Part shown: positions 13,701 to 22,860 of the stretch, piece by piece
Layout of the letters: each line of letters starts with the position of its first letter
Position numbering within the stretch: position 1 is the first letter of the stretch
Origin: Neoarius graeffei
Lineage: Eukaryota; Chordata; Actinopteri; Siluriformes; Ariidae
Length of the DNA: 64,000 nucleotides
NCBI RefSeq assembly: GCF_027579695.1
Contig: NC_083587.1
Location: forward strand, 45,315,732-45,379,731
Direction: 5' to 3'
Position numbers and translations under genes: made by a program
The notes under the pieces: model-generated
What the model saw: the letters and a program-made list of their open reading frames with translations, nothing else
Told to the model about the DNA's origin: nothing
The model's database searches: none

Positions 13701-16700
13701 AGGAGCAGAGTCGAAGCATGCTCGAGTTTGCAGTGATCACTTGGTGAAAGGTTTGTATCTCCCTCTCAGCTACGTCCTTAGTGTTTTCCAAGTACTTTTC
13801 TAGCTATGTGTCGTTATTTTACGGTGCTTTTTTTTTTTTAATTCACGAAGTACTAAAGTCCCCAGCTGTTTCTTTGTTTCCTCCTCACTCCTCACAAAGT
13901 CCATATGCATGAAAGTCGCGACAGAATTCTTCCCCAGCCGTACAGTTACAATGCGCCGTGATCACTTCTCCGTCTTGTTTAACTAAGATCCAGGTCTTTA
14001 AAGGGGTTTCTGATGATCTTTGTGAATGATTTACCTGAGAGATAAGAGCCAACACAAGTGAGAATCAAGCGAACTGTTGTTTGTGCAGCGCTTCATTGGA
14101 AAGACGTGAACGAAAAGCTTAAAAAAACATACTTACACGGGCAAAAACAATACAGGATTCATTGGGCAGCGACTTGATCCCGAGGTCCTTCACCCAGCCA
14201 CATACAAAAAAGTTGTAAGCCTCCATACTCTTCCACGCTTTCATCTGTTTTGCGGTGTAGAAGGACGTCTGCAACACCGGATAGTTCGAGATGTCGGGGA
14301 ACTCGACTGAAGGGTAGTTTTCGAGATTGTATGACAAATCCTTCTTTCCCAGACTGTAGGGGTCGATTCCATTGCACATAGCAATCTGCTGAATAGATCT
14401 AAAGTGAGCAGTGGCTTCTAGATTACGAGCGTACTCTGATGAGTGTTTTAGTATAGCAGAAATGGCGATGAGACCGATAGCCTTCCTGTGGTGACGTCAC
14501 AGATGTTAAGGTCATTCACTCAGACCGCTACCTGTATGAATCACTTTAATCATAAAAATTACGATATTAGATTTATTGTTCACGCTTAAAACTATTCCTG
14601 TGCCATTCTTGAGGTCTCAAGGCATTTATAAACAAAAAGTGAGGCCATGGTTCTGCGTATCTGCTTTAAAGAGTTGGTTAGTATTGGGACAGGAGACTGC
14701 CTGGGAAGACCAGATTCTGACGTGAGAGGGACTTTGACTTGATCGATTGTCAGGATGAAGATTTTATTTTATTAACTTTTAGTCAACGTCCTCCTATAGT
14801 TTGAGAACAAAGCAAGCACCCATCACCATCACCATCCCAGCCACACATTAAAGTGCATATCACGGGTAAATTCAGGAGCAAGATCAATGTAATTCTCCTA
14901 TTTTATATTAAACTTTGGTCAAATATCTGTCACATTTTGCATTTTGTGCAATTTTTTTACCTTGCGCAATACCAGAAAAATTCAGTTGAAATCAAGCCAT
15001 TTGAGGCGAATTGGTCCGCCTCTGAAAAAACTCGGCATTTGGATTTCCCGGCAAACATTGTTTTTCGTGACGTCGCGTGCGGGACGCCTCCCTCTGAATC
15101 CTACGTCAGCGCTGGTTGGTTTATGAGAAAACGACCTGGTAGTTTTCTGCAAATTTCTTCAACGTTATCGCGTAATTATTAAAATGGTTAACAGATGTAT
15201 CGTAGGAGGGTGCAGCAACACCAATCTTGATGGGATTAGTACTCATCGTTTTCCAAAAGACCGGGCAATGAGAGAGAAATGGGAGCGCTTGGGCTACACA
15301 GGCTGTGCACTGAAACTGTGCAAAGCTCTCGCAGCCTGCTGGCGCTTCCGCAGGTGATGTCACGAATCTGGCTCCAGACTCCCTTGGGATTTTTCCAGAT
15401 GCGTTTTGTCTTTTTTTTTTTTTTTGCTGTAGACAGATGGCCTTGTGCAAAATTACCCTTCTGGATGAGTGTGTAAAGGGACATACTTTCATATAAAAAA
15501 AAAAAAAACCGAAATTGGTCCAGAATATGCACTTTAACATGTGAAAGGCACTCACAGCAAGACCTTCAACAACAAAGATGATGTAAAATTTCAGCCAGGA
15601 TTTCCTATGAAATTTCACAGTTCACTGTAAATCTCCTCAGAGGTGGGGTATGTGGCGTTTTAGGGAAGTTTACTGTTCCATGTATGGGAAAAGAAATAGC
15701 AAATGGGGCATTTAAATTTCAAGCACAAAAGCCCTCCCATAGAAAGCAAACCTCAGGCCTTGGAAGTGTTTTTGTTGCAGTGCAAATGTTTGTGTGTCTG
15801 TAGGTGTCAGTGTAATGGCCATGCGGACACTTGTAATGAGCATGATGGAACAGGCTGCCCCTGTCAAAACAACACGGAAACGTCATCCTGTCTTACCAGC
15901 TCACAGAACGACCGCAAGGAGTGTTACAGACAACAGGTATTTCTTAGTCGGATTAATTTGCTTTACTCTATTAATAATGTTTCAGGGTTCCCGCTGGCGC
16001 TCGTCACGCTCACCATTGACGAACCTAATCCATCAGTGACGAAGAGAAAATTACTAGCAGTCGTCACATTGACGAATGTATTCGTCATCATTATCATAAA
16101 TCATCTTTTCTCGAAATCCAACCGCAGTGAAGAGACGACGGGAAGCCAGAGTGTAAACAATGAGCACTAGGGCTGTAACGATACACCCAACTCACGATTC
16201 GATTCGTATCGCGATTTTTGACCCACGATTCGATACGCCCACGATTTTTTTTAAAATGTTTTTTTAAAGTAGTAAATTTGACTTATTAACATTTACTTAC
16301 TTACATTAACTATTTAATAACAAATAATTCAGACCACTGCAGAGAATGAGTAATATGTATGCAAAAATGAACAAATGTATATCCAAAGATTGTTTTATTT
16401 CTCAAAATAATACTGTTGAGCCGGAAGCTCTGGTTTTTTCGGTTCTGAAAAAGTCATTTTTCCAAATCGTGTAAATCCGTTAAGATTTTTTTTGGGGGGG
16501 GTGGCTCTCTCACTGTCTCACTCTCATAGGGCCAATGATTTTCTGTGATCGCGGAAAACAGATGAAAATTACGGAATTTTTATGGTGAAACATTGCTCGC
16601 GTGTCAAAATGTAACTGCCGCAGAAGGCTTCCGCCCAAGCAGACATGCCTTCAGTGTTGCCAGATATTGCTAACGTTTTACACCCCAGAATATGTTCAAA

Positions 16701-19700
16701 ACCAGCCAAAAAGCACCTAAACCTGCCCAATCTGGCAACACTGCATGCCTTTCCGGTCAAGTGATTGTGATTGGCTTGTGGCACACCTAGCCAGCCAATG
16801 AGCTGCTTGTTTACAGATTCGCTCCCCGCGTCGCAACCAGAATGGCAACCGCTTAAAAGAAATGAATGCTCTGCCAGTGGCGAGTGTGGACGTTGCGTGA
16901 CTCGCAGAGGATTGTCGCAGGTCGGCGAAGAAACGACTTACTAATAGATATAAAAAAATAAAAGTAATTTAAGTAAGTTTAAAATGTAATTTAAATAAAA
17001 AGTAAAGTATTCATAAATTGAAGTTTGGAAGCGCCTCTGTTTTTGGGCTGAGGAGAAGTTTGAAAGGGTGTACCGCGATTCTGCCTTCTTGTATCGCGAT
17101 ACGGATCGTGGCTCTGCGTATCGCGATTTCGATTTCGATACGCATATCGTTACAGCCCTAATGAGCACGTGCTTGTGACCAATAAAAATCAACCACACAT
17201 AATGACCAAATGAGCGCCAAGCTTTTCACCAACCGCAGTGCGTCTTAATCGGCCTGGTGTGGTGGTGTAATTATCTCTGCGTGAACCAAACAATGGTGCA
17301 GTCTAAGCTGGTGAAGTTTTTCAGGCTTCTTCAAGCACTGAAGATGATTTAAAGGCTGAAACAGGCATGAGGGAGGCACACTCATACCCCTTTTCCACCA
17401 AATCAGTTCCAGGGCTGGTTCGGGGCCAGTGCTGGTGCTGGTTCACAACTTGTGAGCCAGCTGAGAACCAGTTTGCTTTTCCATAGCTCACGGTGCTAAG
17501 GGGAGACACGTCATTACGTCGCTGTATACGTCAGTTACGTCGCTACGTTTGCATAAACCTTGGCGCGAATATCGAAGCAAAAACAACACGGAAGAAGCAG
17601 CAACAACAATAATAATAATGGATGACTTCGCGTTTGTACAGCTGCTGCTTCTCATCGCTTAAAAATGGCGATCTTTCGCGGTCTTGTTATTGTTGTTGGT
17701 CTTAACAACTCCGCCCCCTCCCGCTGACGTAAGCGGTTCTTTCCTCTGGCCCAGCAGAGAGTTGGTGCTAGCCTGGAACCGGTTTTTCTGGCCCCAGAGC
17801 CAGTTCTTTGTCAGTGGAAACAGAAAACCCGGTTCCAAACTAAGCACTGGCCCCGAACCAGCCCTGGAACTGCTTTGGTGGAAAAGGGGCATCAGAGCCC
17901 CGACCGTTCCCAAGCACATCAGACAGTGTCAGTAATACCGTACAGTGCTCGGTAAAAAACACCAAAGTGAAAGTGCTGTCAGTCGGCAAGCGACTAAAGC
18001 ACTCCGTGTTTCAGGTGGCGTGGCATGTTGAGTCCCCGTGACGAACGTATGATGAAAAACGCAGCATCGTTCTGTGTTCGGCTTCTAAATTGACAGGAAA
18101 TTCGAATTCCTTCACTGGTGGTTGTTCCGAGAGTCTTCTCGATTCTGTTCAATTGTAAATCAAGTTTTTTGTTGAAGTAAAGGGAGTCCTGATATCTCTT
18201 TAGAATAATTCCATGCTAAAATAACCTTAAGTAAGCTCAAACTAAAGAGGGTTATTTTAGTTTGATGGTGTACAGGGCGCCCAAAATCAAATCTTTCTTA
18301 TTAGAGTCTGGAGTGGAGCCCAAATTTTATATGTAATGGAGAGGCCAAGCTGTGTCTGTACAAATATTTGATTTGTGCCAGTTTGGTTGGTATAAACCTG
18401 TATTAAAGGAGAACTGAAGCCAAATTTTTTTTATTATCAAAATTCTATTTATCTCCTTTTATTAAATACAGGAATGCATTTTTGATCGCTATTCTGTTGC
18501 TGCTATAGCAAGTTATGAGTGTTTGAAATGCGCTCTGTAATATATCAGTCCATATGTCAAAGCAATGGCCGTAAACGAGATTCGCTGAGACCTGTGCGAG
18601 ACATCGTAGGACGGAAGTAAAACGTACAGCGGAAATCAAAGCGACCAACATCTGACAACGTTGTCAAAAGACGCGCGCGCCCTCTTTCGAATGCTGACGT
18701 AATCAAGCCGGAAGTTTTGTTTGTTTTGATAGCAATCAGGAAAGTTTGAAAAAAAGTAGTCAGTAATCGTCATTTAAACTCGTTTTTGTGCAAGATTTCG
18801 TTTGGAAAACAGTTTTCAAAATGGCGGCACTGACACCTGGCTGACGCTTCACGTTTCGAAGTCTCGCACAAGTCTCGTGAAGATCGCACGGATAAGCGAC
18901 GCCTGCCGTGGACCGAACGAACTAAATTCAACATGGCTAAAAACCGAATAGGCCGATAAGTATAATATTTAATTGCAATTAGCTACCAGTATGAGTCACG
19001 ATATAAGGTTACTAAAACCGAAAACGTAATTGAAATAACACGTTAATTAAGAAATAAAGCAAGTTTAAAAATGACTTCAGTTCTCCTTTAAGTCCACTTT
19101 GATAAGTCGGTAACTAAGAAAAAATTCAGACTAAGTGAAGAAAAAGTGAAGAATACTTCTTCGACTTGATTTTTCAAGGAAAAAAGTGGAGAATATTTTT
19201 CAGAACCCAGGAGGAACCCTGATGTTTACGTTTAATTTTAATGAAATTTAAAGAATAAAACAGTACAGTGGTATAAATTTGCACTTCTCTCCCCAACCAT
19301 GAACATATAATCACAGTCTGGGATGTAGATTTGTTTAACGTTTTTCGAAATCCTACATGATTTGGTGTCATTTCCTAGTGTCTCACACATTGAAAATCAT
19401 ACTTAAAGGCTTGTCTTATAACCGTTTAATTTTATTAGTTACCTGATAGAACTCGTAATAGCACTTAACATGCCGAAGAAGAAGAAGTGTCGCTTTCAGA
19501 AGTGTTGAAAGAATTTCAAACCCTTTTCTCTGCAATGCTGTTGTTTTCCTAGTGCGCTAAGTGCAAAGACGCTTTCAACGGCACACCGATCAATGGCCGT
19601 CAGTGCTACCGGCAGTTCAATGTGGACAACGAGTGCTGCTTTGACCCGACATCACAGACCAACTGCTTCCACGAGCCGAATATCCGCAATCTGCCGATGG

Positions 19701-21013
19701 GACGCACGGTGTTTTTTGCGGCGCAGCCCAAGTTCACTAATGTGGACATTCGCGTCACGATCGATGTCACTTTCGGCGAGGTGGAGGTGTATGTGTCGAA
19801 TTCCCATGACACTTTCATCGTGGATGTCGACCGCCAGACAGGTATACACACTATTAAAATCGCGGACGATCTTGCCTCCGTGCCCATCACTCGGGGAGAC
19901 AAAGAGGTCCCTTTAGCGCTGTCACCGTTAAAAGTGAACGCAAATTCGTCTTCCTCTGCCATTCTTGGTCTGCACGCTAAACCACACAGTACGGAACGGG
20001 AAGTGCGTGAAGAGCGAGCAGAGGGCCTCATTACGTACATCACAGTCTGGAAGCCACAGACGGTGCTGATTGTGCGTGGTGTGCGTGATCGTGTTGTCAT
20101 CACCTTTCCACATGAAGTGCACTCGCTCAAATCCAGCCGCTTCTTCATCGCGCTGCGTGGTGTTGGTACAGAAAGCCATGGTGGAGAGTCGCAAGGCCTG
20201 CTTTTCCTGCGCCAGGACCAGGCGCACATAGACCTCTTTGTTTTCTTCTCCGTCTTCTTTTCCTGCTTCTTCCTCTTCCTGTCTGTGTGCGTGCTGCTCT
20301 GGAAGGTCAAGCAGTTCCTGGATTTCAGGCGTGAACAGCGGCGTCACATTCAAGAGATGACCAAGATGGCTTCGCGCCCCTTTGCCAAGCTCACCGTCTA
20401 CTTGGAGCCTGATGAGCCGCAGCTCATCTATTTGCCGTCAGCTGGAGGAGGAAGCGCCGTCTCACTGGCGCATGTTAGGACAGGCAAAATAGGTGGCATG
20501 GTCAGTCGAGGAAGACCTGGAGTTCCGTCCTACAAGCATGATCCTGGTGTGACTCGCCACCATCACCACTACCCTGCCCTCGGCGGAGGTAACAGCGGGC
20601 AGCACCTTTCCTTGCATTACTTGAATACGCATCAATATGTTCCCAGCTCTGCCACCAATCCAACATCACACCATCACCACCACCATCCAGCTTCGCACAG
20701 CAGCTACCAGCAGTTCTGCCGCTCTGACCCCTTCCTCTCACAGCTCTTGGGCTTCTCCTACTCCTCCTTCAAGGTGGGACCCATCACCCTGGAGCCCACT
20801 GACGATGGTATGGCAGGAGTTGCCACTGTCCTTTTCCAGCTGCCTGGCGGTATCCTGGCACCTAACCGAGCCTGTCTGGGCTCTGCCCTGGTCACCCTGA
20901 GACAGAACCTGCAGGAATACTGTGGGCACGGGGGAGCAGGCACACATCCGGGGGTTGGCGTTGGCAGAAAGGGCATCCTGGGCCACCAACACCTTACCAC
21001 AATGGCCATGTGA
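1726..21013 (+). CDS. megf8: megf8 (multiple EGF-like domains 8), 3' half, six coding exons
   Basis: MEGF8 is a very large single-pass membrane protein; with MOSMO and the ubiquitin ligase MGRN1 it lowers surface Smoothened and so tunes Hedgehog signalling. Coding exons read as 1726-1989, 2292-2484, 10535-10705, 10816-10946, 15804-15936 and 19553-21013. All visible borders are AG/GT and phases agree, giving 783 codons plus TGA. Order: Cys-rich PSI-like stretch, EGF-like ([10 protein letters not shown]), further EGF and laminin-type EGF modules ([48 protein letters not shown]), then [18 protein letters not shown], a transmembrane helix, the MASRPFA motif and the family C-terminus QLPGG...[10 protein letters not shown]. 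Identification rests on remembered human MEGF8; attractins share MASRPFA but not this tail. The gene continues upstream of the window. The start of the first visible exon is uncertain (AG at 1724-1725 chosen; other AGs lie within 20 bases). The ORF is intact. Confidence 0.95.
2535..3067 (+). mobile_element. PIF/Harbinger-like MITE, TTA target duplication
   Basis: The element runs from AGGCCTCTGCATGC to AATTGGCCT, flanked by TTA at 2532-2534 and 3068-3070, the 3-bp duplication typical of PIF/Harbinger. It is 533 bp and rich in CTGCGA/CGCAGA words. On the minus strand a short open start reads [13 protein letters not shown], like the beginning of the MADF-domain protein of Harbinger elements. 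It lies in megf8 intron 2. Related copies occur at 47794-48843. Confidence 0.75.
3214..4127. mobile_element. Tc1/mariner-type MITE, complete ends, SINE inside
   Basis: Inverted ends CACTACCGTTCAAAAGTTTG (3214) and complement (to 4127) are flanked by TA. A SINE at 3305-3681 with a 13-bp duplication interrupts it. A second copy with the same interior is at 11666-13256, and a stray right end is at 4771-4786. No transposase is present. Confidence 0.85.
3305..3681 (+). repeat. tRNA-derived SINE (GATGA tail)
   Basis: The head GGCGGCACGGTGGTGTAGTG has an A-box-like word and a B-box-like GGTTCGAGCCC. The body ends in ATGAGATGAGATGAG. The duplication AAGTTGTAAAATG is exact on both sides (3292-3304, 3682-3694). 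It resembles the Mermaid/DANA-type fish SINEs, from memory. The same family recurs at least twelve times here; ORFs reading [15 protein letters not shown] are its translation, not genes. Confidence 0.85.
4130..4770 (+). mobile_element. Truncated element with Crypton-like N-terminal ORF, joined to a Tc1-type MITE end
   Basis: An open frame at 4162 reads [20 protein letters not shown] before a GTAAGA donor-like site. This resembles the N-terminus of Crypton/KIAA1958-like recombinase proteins (family from memory, tentative). From about 4689 the sequence switches to CAGTACCAGTCAAAAGTTTG, the end of a Tc1-type MITE, cut short by the right end of another MITE (4771-4786). The same junction occurs at 43110-43800. 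Confidence 0.55.
4870..5761. mobile_element. Foldback-type element with ~75-bp inverted ends and a central palindrome
   Basis: The ends 4870-4955 and 5686-5761 are long inverted repeats built on the word TTTCGTCCAA, flanked by AGTCAAA (4863-4869, 5762-5768). A second, separate inverted repeat (5237-5322 with 5348-5411) forms a hairpin in the middle. No coding potential is recognised. It is inserted in the host Tc1. Confidence 0.75.
5917..6288 (-). repeat. tRNA-derived SINE
   Basis: Same family as 3305-3681, reversed. Exact duplication GGTACATAATAT at 5905-5916 and 6289-6300. Inserted in the hAT remnant. Confidence 0.9.
6453..6824 (-). pseudogene. hAT transposase N-terminus (BED-like zinc finger region)
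   Basis: The frame reads [20 protein letters not shown], then [13 protein letters not shown] and [15 protein letters not shown]. This has the C-x2-C...H-x4-K pattern of the BED-like finger that starts hAT transposases of the Charlie/GTF2IRD2/ZBED type. The catalytic and dimerisation regions are missing, so it cannot be active. Confidence 0.75.
7091..7861. mobile_element. Near-perfect palindromic element, TTAA target duplication
   Basis: The arms of about 360 bp (7091 to about 7452, and about 7500 to 7861) are almost exact inverted copies around a loop of about 48 bp. The ends AGGAGTACGCCAC/GTGGCGTACTCCT are flanked by TTAA (7087-7090, 7862-7865). TTAA targets are used by Kolobok and piggyBac elements. 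No intact ORF is present. Confidence 0.85.
8092..8352 (-). pseudogene. Tc1-like transposase fragment (host element)
   Basis: The frame reads [19 protein letters not shown], then [20 protein letters not shown], the Tc1 segment around the first catalytic Asp; here the usual WSDES is WSNES, so that Asp appears replaced. The rest of the transposase is missing or frameshifted. It belongs to the split element at 3109-8831 and is surely inactive. Confidence 0.85.
8834..10441 (-). mobile_element. Tc1-like transposon, full length (copy 1)
   Basis: Inverted ends CAGTGGTGCTTGAAAGTTTG (8834) and complement (to 10441) are flanked by TA. It resembles the Passport/PPTN group of fish Tc1 elements, from memory. 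It was inserted into the very TA that flanks the older Tc1, so the two stand back to back. Three more copies are in the window. Confidence 0.9.
9054..10076 (-). pseudogene. Tc1-like transposase, broken
   Basis: Recognisable from an ATG at 10076 ([16 protein letters not shown] helix-turn-helix, [12 protein letters not shown]) through [35 protein letters not shown] and the C-terminus [10 protein letters not shown]...GGHTRY. It has several in-frame stops, including between WPS and [12 protein letters not shown]-type DNA cutting and joining is the family function; this copy is inactive. Confidence 0.9.
10947..11197. other. megf8: megf8 intron 4, unique-looking part
   Basis: The sequence after the GTGAGC donor is AT-rich. 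I see no feature here before the SINE. Confidence 0.5.
11198..11578 (-). repeat. tRNA-derived SINE
   Basis: Complete copy of the window's main SINE family, reversed. Exact duplication TATTTTAAAATT (11186-11197, 11579-11590). Confidence 0.9.
12084..13135 (-). repeat. tRNA-derived SINE, interrupted
   Basis: Two halves, 12084-12231 and 12896-13135. The SINE duplication CATTAGCAATG is exact at 12073-12083 and 13136-13146. Confidence 0.88.
12232..12895. mobile_element. PIF/Harbinger-like MITE, ATA duplication
   Basis: Inverted ends TGGCCCTTTTCCACTACC and GGTAGTGGAAAAGCGGCA. The 3-bp duplication ATA is inferred from the interrupted SINE, and subterminal CAGCTC/CAGCCC words repeat. A second copy at 37479-38112 has TAA. 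Ends resemble the element at 17385-17891. Confidence 0.75.
13536..13750 (+). pseudogene. THAP-domain first exon, frameshifted
   Basis: From ATG 13536 the frame reads [17 protein letters not shown]. After a one-base shift it continues as [12 protein letters not shown] and [14 protein letters not shown], then [12 protein letters not shown], followed by a GT donor at 13751. Cys-x4-Cys, then Cys-x2-His, is the THAP C2CH zinc finger, the DNA-binding start of P-, Kolobok- and some ISL2EU-type transposases. There is no transposase core nearby. It pairs with a divergent-strand exon at 14137-14379. Confidence 0.75.
14137..14379 (-). pseudogene. Conserved N-terminal exon of a transposon accessory ORF (YqaJ-type, tentative), copy A
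   Basis: The ATG at 14379 reads [18 protein letters not shown], then [20 protein letters not shown] and [19 protein letters not shown]. The exon ends at a perfect GTAAGT donor (complement of 14131-14136). The same pattern (PDI.NYL, YT...LKAYKSLEAY..FV.GWV) occurs at 24441-24830 and 36404-36620. I link it from memory to fish transposon ORFs that continue into a YqaJ nuclease; no nuclease exon is present here. The element's outer borders (roughly 13260-14520) are unresolved. Confidence 0.55.
14852..15533. mobile_element. TTAA-flanked non-autonomous element (Kolobok-like) with a THAP exon
   Basis: Inverted ends AGTGCATAT/ATATGCACT with TTAA at 14848-14851 and 15534-15537. THAP-containing transposases plus TTAA duplications are the Kolobok signature, so this 682-bp element is probably a Kolobok deletion derivative. 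It lies in megf8 intron 4, 270 bp before the next exon. Confidence 0.75.
15184..15348 (+). pseudogene. THAP-domain N-terminus inside TTAA element
   Basis: The ATG at 15184 opens [20 protein letters not shown], then [16 protein letters not shown]. This is the THAP start (C-x4-C, RFP, conserved Trp). The frame then diverges and ends without the Cys-x2-His half, so it is a fragment. Unrelated at sequence level to the THAP exon at 13536. Confidence 0.75.
16168..17160. mobile_element. hAT-type MITE, exact 8-bp duplication
   Basis: Ends TAGGGCTGTAACGATA and TATCGTTACAGCCCTA, flanked by ATGAGCAC (16160-16167, 17161-17168). Subterminal ATCGCGAT/CGATTCG words repeat. 993 bp, noncoding. Confidence 0.9.
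17385..17891. mobile_element. PIF/Harbinger-like MITE, TCA duplication
   Basis: Ends TACCCCTTTTCCACCAAA and TTTGGTGGAAAAGGGGCA with TCA on both sides (17382-17384, 17892-17894). Long subterminal inverted repeats of GGTTC/GAACC words. An ATG at about 17619 opens [14 protein letters not shown] and stops, possibly the remnant start of a Harbinger transposase. Confidence 0.8.
18407..19087. mobile_element. TTAA-flanked MITE (Kolobok/piggyBac-like)
   Basis: Ends AGGAGAACTGAAG/CTTCAGTTCTCCT with TTAA at 18403-18406 and 19088-19091. 681 bp. Minus-strand ORF 18445-18651 is unrecognised. Confidence 0.8.
19553..21013 (+). CDS. megf8: megf8 terminal coding exon: juxtamembrane region, transmembrane helix, cytoplasmic tail
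   Basis: The 486 codons open with [18 protein letters not shown], the end of the last laminin-EGF-like module. The conserved extracellular block around [17 protein letters not shown] follows. A hydrophobic helix lies near residues 227-250 of this exon (nt about 20231-20305, [20 protein letters not shown]), followed by basic WKVKQ. The cytoplasmic part starts with [27 protein letters not shown] is shared with attractins and is the segment linked to MGRN1 recruitment. A low-complexity stretch has two His runs (around 20560 and 20670). The C-terminal block [19 protein letters not shown] is well conserved. The exon is GC-rich compared with the AT-rich introns. Confidence 0.95.
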   Translation, partial: CAKCKDAFNGTPINGRQCYRQFNVDNECCFDPTSQTNCFHEPNIRNLPMGRTVFFAAQPKFTNVDIRVTIDVTFGEVEVYVSNSHDTFIVDVDRQTGIHTIKIADDLASVPITRGDKEVPLALSPLKVNANSSSSAILGLHAKPHSTEREVREERAEGLITYITVWKPQTVLIVRGVRDRVVITFPHEVHSLKSSRFFIALRGVGTESHGGESQGLLFLRQDQAHIDLFVFFSVFFSCFFLFLSVCVLLWKVKQFLDFRREQRRHIQEMTKMASRPFAKLTVYLEPDEPQLIYLPSAGGGSAVSLAHVRTGKIGGMVSRGRPGVPSYKHDPGVTRHHHHYPALGGGNSGQHLSLHYLNTHQYVPSSATNPTSHHHHHHPASHSSYQQFCRSDPFLSQLLGFSYSSFKVGPITLEPTDDGMAGVATVLFQLPGGILAPNRACLGSALVTLRQNLQEYCGHGGAGTHPGVGVGRKGILGHQHLTTMAM

Positions 21014-22780
21014 AGAGCAGGAGGAAAGGTGGGAGAGCGAGCAATGGGCAGATGGGAATTTCAAGTGGGGGATGGCTAAATTAATACCATGTATAAGAGA
21101 ACGGAGCAGCAGGATGGACAGTTTCTGAAATCTCAGAAGTGAACGTTCTTGAAAGGTCCAAGCTACTTGAAGAATGCCTGTGGGTGTTTTATAAGAGATG
21201 TATTTATTGAAACAGTGGAACAGGTTATGCGGAATAGATGTTTATTCTTGTACATATACATTCTTAAGTATTAAGCATCTTTAATGATTTATCTTCTGCC
21301 CTTTGTGGAAAGCTTCCTGTGAGCTTGGCGGCTGCATTTAGGAAATGCACTACATGTTTTGTTGCTGCAGCCTCCCTTTGTCCTATATACACCATGAAGA
21401 AGTTGAAGTGACGCACCCTGTCACAGACAAAGACTTTGGATTGACGTTCTCACTGTGTTATTGACCATTGAGAATGACTGCCTGGTTACAGAAGCAAAAT
21501 GTGCTTTAAAACTCTGACAATCTGAACTGCCATTTACAAGAAGATCATTGCAGCTGGTTCAACTGAATTAGAAAAAAAAAACGACTATCTCCTAAAATGG
21601 GGCAGTTGGGTCTGAAACGAATGAAATATTTAATCAACAGACAATTTACTCTGAATAGATTCAAATGAACAGAAACAATGGTTTAAGGCTGCAGCTCTGT
21701 TGAATAGTGAGCCATGTGGTTAGTTTTACACATATTTATCCTGGCAAAAATTGCATTTTAGCGTTTCCGCAGTTTTCCCACTCATGGTATTTAAACAGTT
21801 TGTTGCGATAATCATTTTGCTTTGTGTTTTTAGCAGATTTTGGCTTCTAATTGTAATGGGATTTATGTTGACTGGTGCGCTATAATAAGTCATGACCTAC
21901 AAATGAAGGTAGCACCTGCTAGCTGGTCAATGCTCCAATGGTCAATGTTAGAGTGTACAGTAATGGACATGCTTTAATATTTAATACTATTTAAGAAATG
22001 GTCGATGCAATCACGCATTTTAATCCAGCTAGATTTTGTTTACTGAACAGTATTTATTTCTAATGGTTTAATAATTGTCAGAAAAGGGCTTCTTACTGGA
22101 AAGTATTGAATTAAATCCAAATTGTATTCTGCAGCTTAATGGAATGAACAATACAATGAAAAACGTTAAGATCAGGACAAGACTTTGTCAGTATTTCCTT
22201 TGTTTGAAGTTTGTGTGACTTTTTCTAGAAGTTCAGAAATATCCTAGCTTAAAGACATTGAATCGAGTAGTTGAGGTTATTGTGCGTGTGGAGGTTTGCA
22301 TATTCTCCACATGGGTTCCCGCTCACTATCCAAAAACATTGGTGACACTAAATTCGCCCTAGCTGTGAATTATTTGTTTGTGTGTGATGTCCTGCAATGG
22401 ACTGGCATTCCATCCAGGGTTAGTCTCTGACGTGTTTCTGGGATATGCTCCGGATTCATGGTGACCCTGACTGGGATAAAGCGGTTACTGTTAACGAATG
22501 AATGAATGTTTAATGATGAAAAGCTGTACACTCATATATAACTGTGTTGCACCTTGTAAAAATGCCTCAAGAACCTCAAGCAGCAACAGCCTGGGCTGAC
22601 GATTCAATTCCAATGTCAAAATATAACTGTCCTGGATTTATTTTGGTGCTGTAATAAAAAAAAAAAGTATGTAGAAGGAGTTGAAGACCAAAACCTGTAC
22701 AGATGTCTCGAAATATGTGGATGCTATGTATTCTGCTCATGCATTCTGTGTATATACCAGTTTGACCCTATTAAACTTTA
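21014..22780 (+). other. megf8: megf8 3' untranslated region (probable extent)
   Basis: The sequence after the TGA is AT-rich and without long ORFs. Candidate polyadenylation signals are AATAAA at about 22653, running into an A-tract, and ATTAAA at 22770-22775; another AATAAA lies near 23432. Which is used cannot be decided from sequence. A worn SINE piece (about 22285-22500) lies inside, so the transcript probably carries repeat-derived sequence. Confidence 0.6.
22285..22500 (+). repeat. Worn SINE fragment in megf8 3' UTR
   Basis: Diverged match to the SINE body: GTGTGGAGGTTTGCATATTC, TGGCATTCCATCCAGGGT, GGGATAAAGCGGTTA, then an (ATGA)n tail. Confidence 0.65.
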
Positions 22781-22860
22781 ACTAATAGTGGTTAATCTTG
22801 TAATGTTGAGCTTGATTTATTTTTAAGTTTCAGAAATTTTGCATGAAGTTGCATGTTCAT

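Larger units (their letters stand above)
15983..19221. mobile_element. hAT-like element carrying three nested transposons
   Basis: Inverted ends CAGGGTTCCCGCTGG and CCAGGAGGAACCCTG; ATGTTT repeats on both sides (15977-15982, 19222-19227). Own sequence is only about 1.06 kb (15983-16167, 17161-17384, 17892-18406, 19088-19221). No transposase is recognised in it. It fills megf8 intron 5. Confidence 0.7.

Noticed and set aside
15121-15618. 165-codon minus-strand ORF in the TTAA element
   Set aside because: It runs through Lys/Phe homopolymers and opposite the THAP exon; no motif.
19606-20353. Minus-strand ORFs of 234 and 141 codons over megf8
   Set aside because: They are antisense to a conserved exon, with low-complexity Arg/Ser composition and no family.
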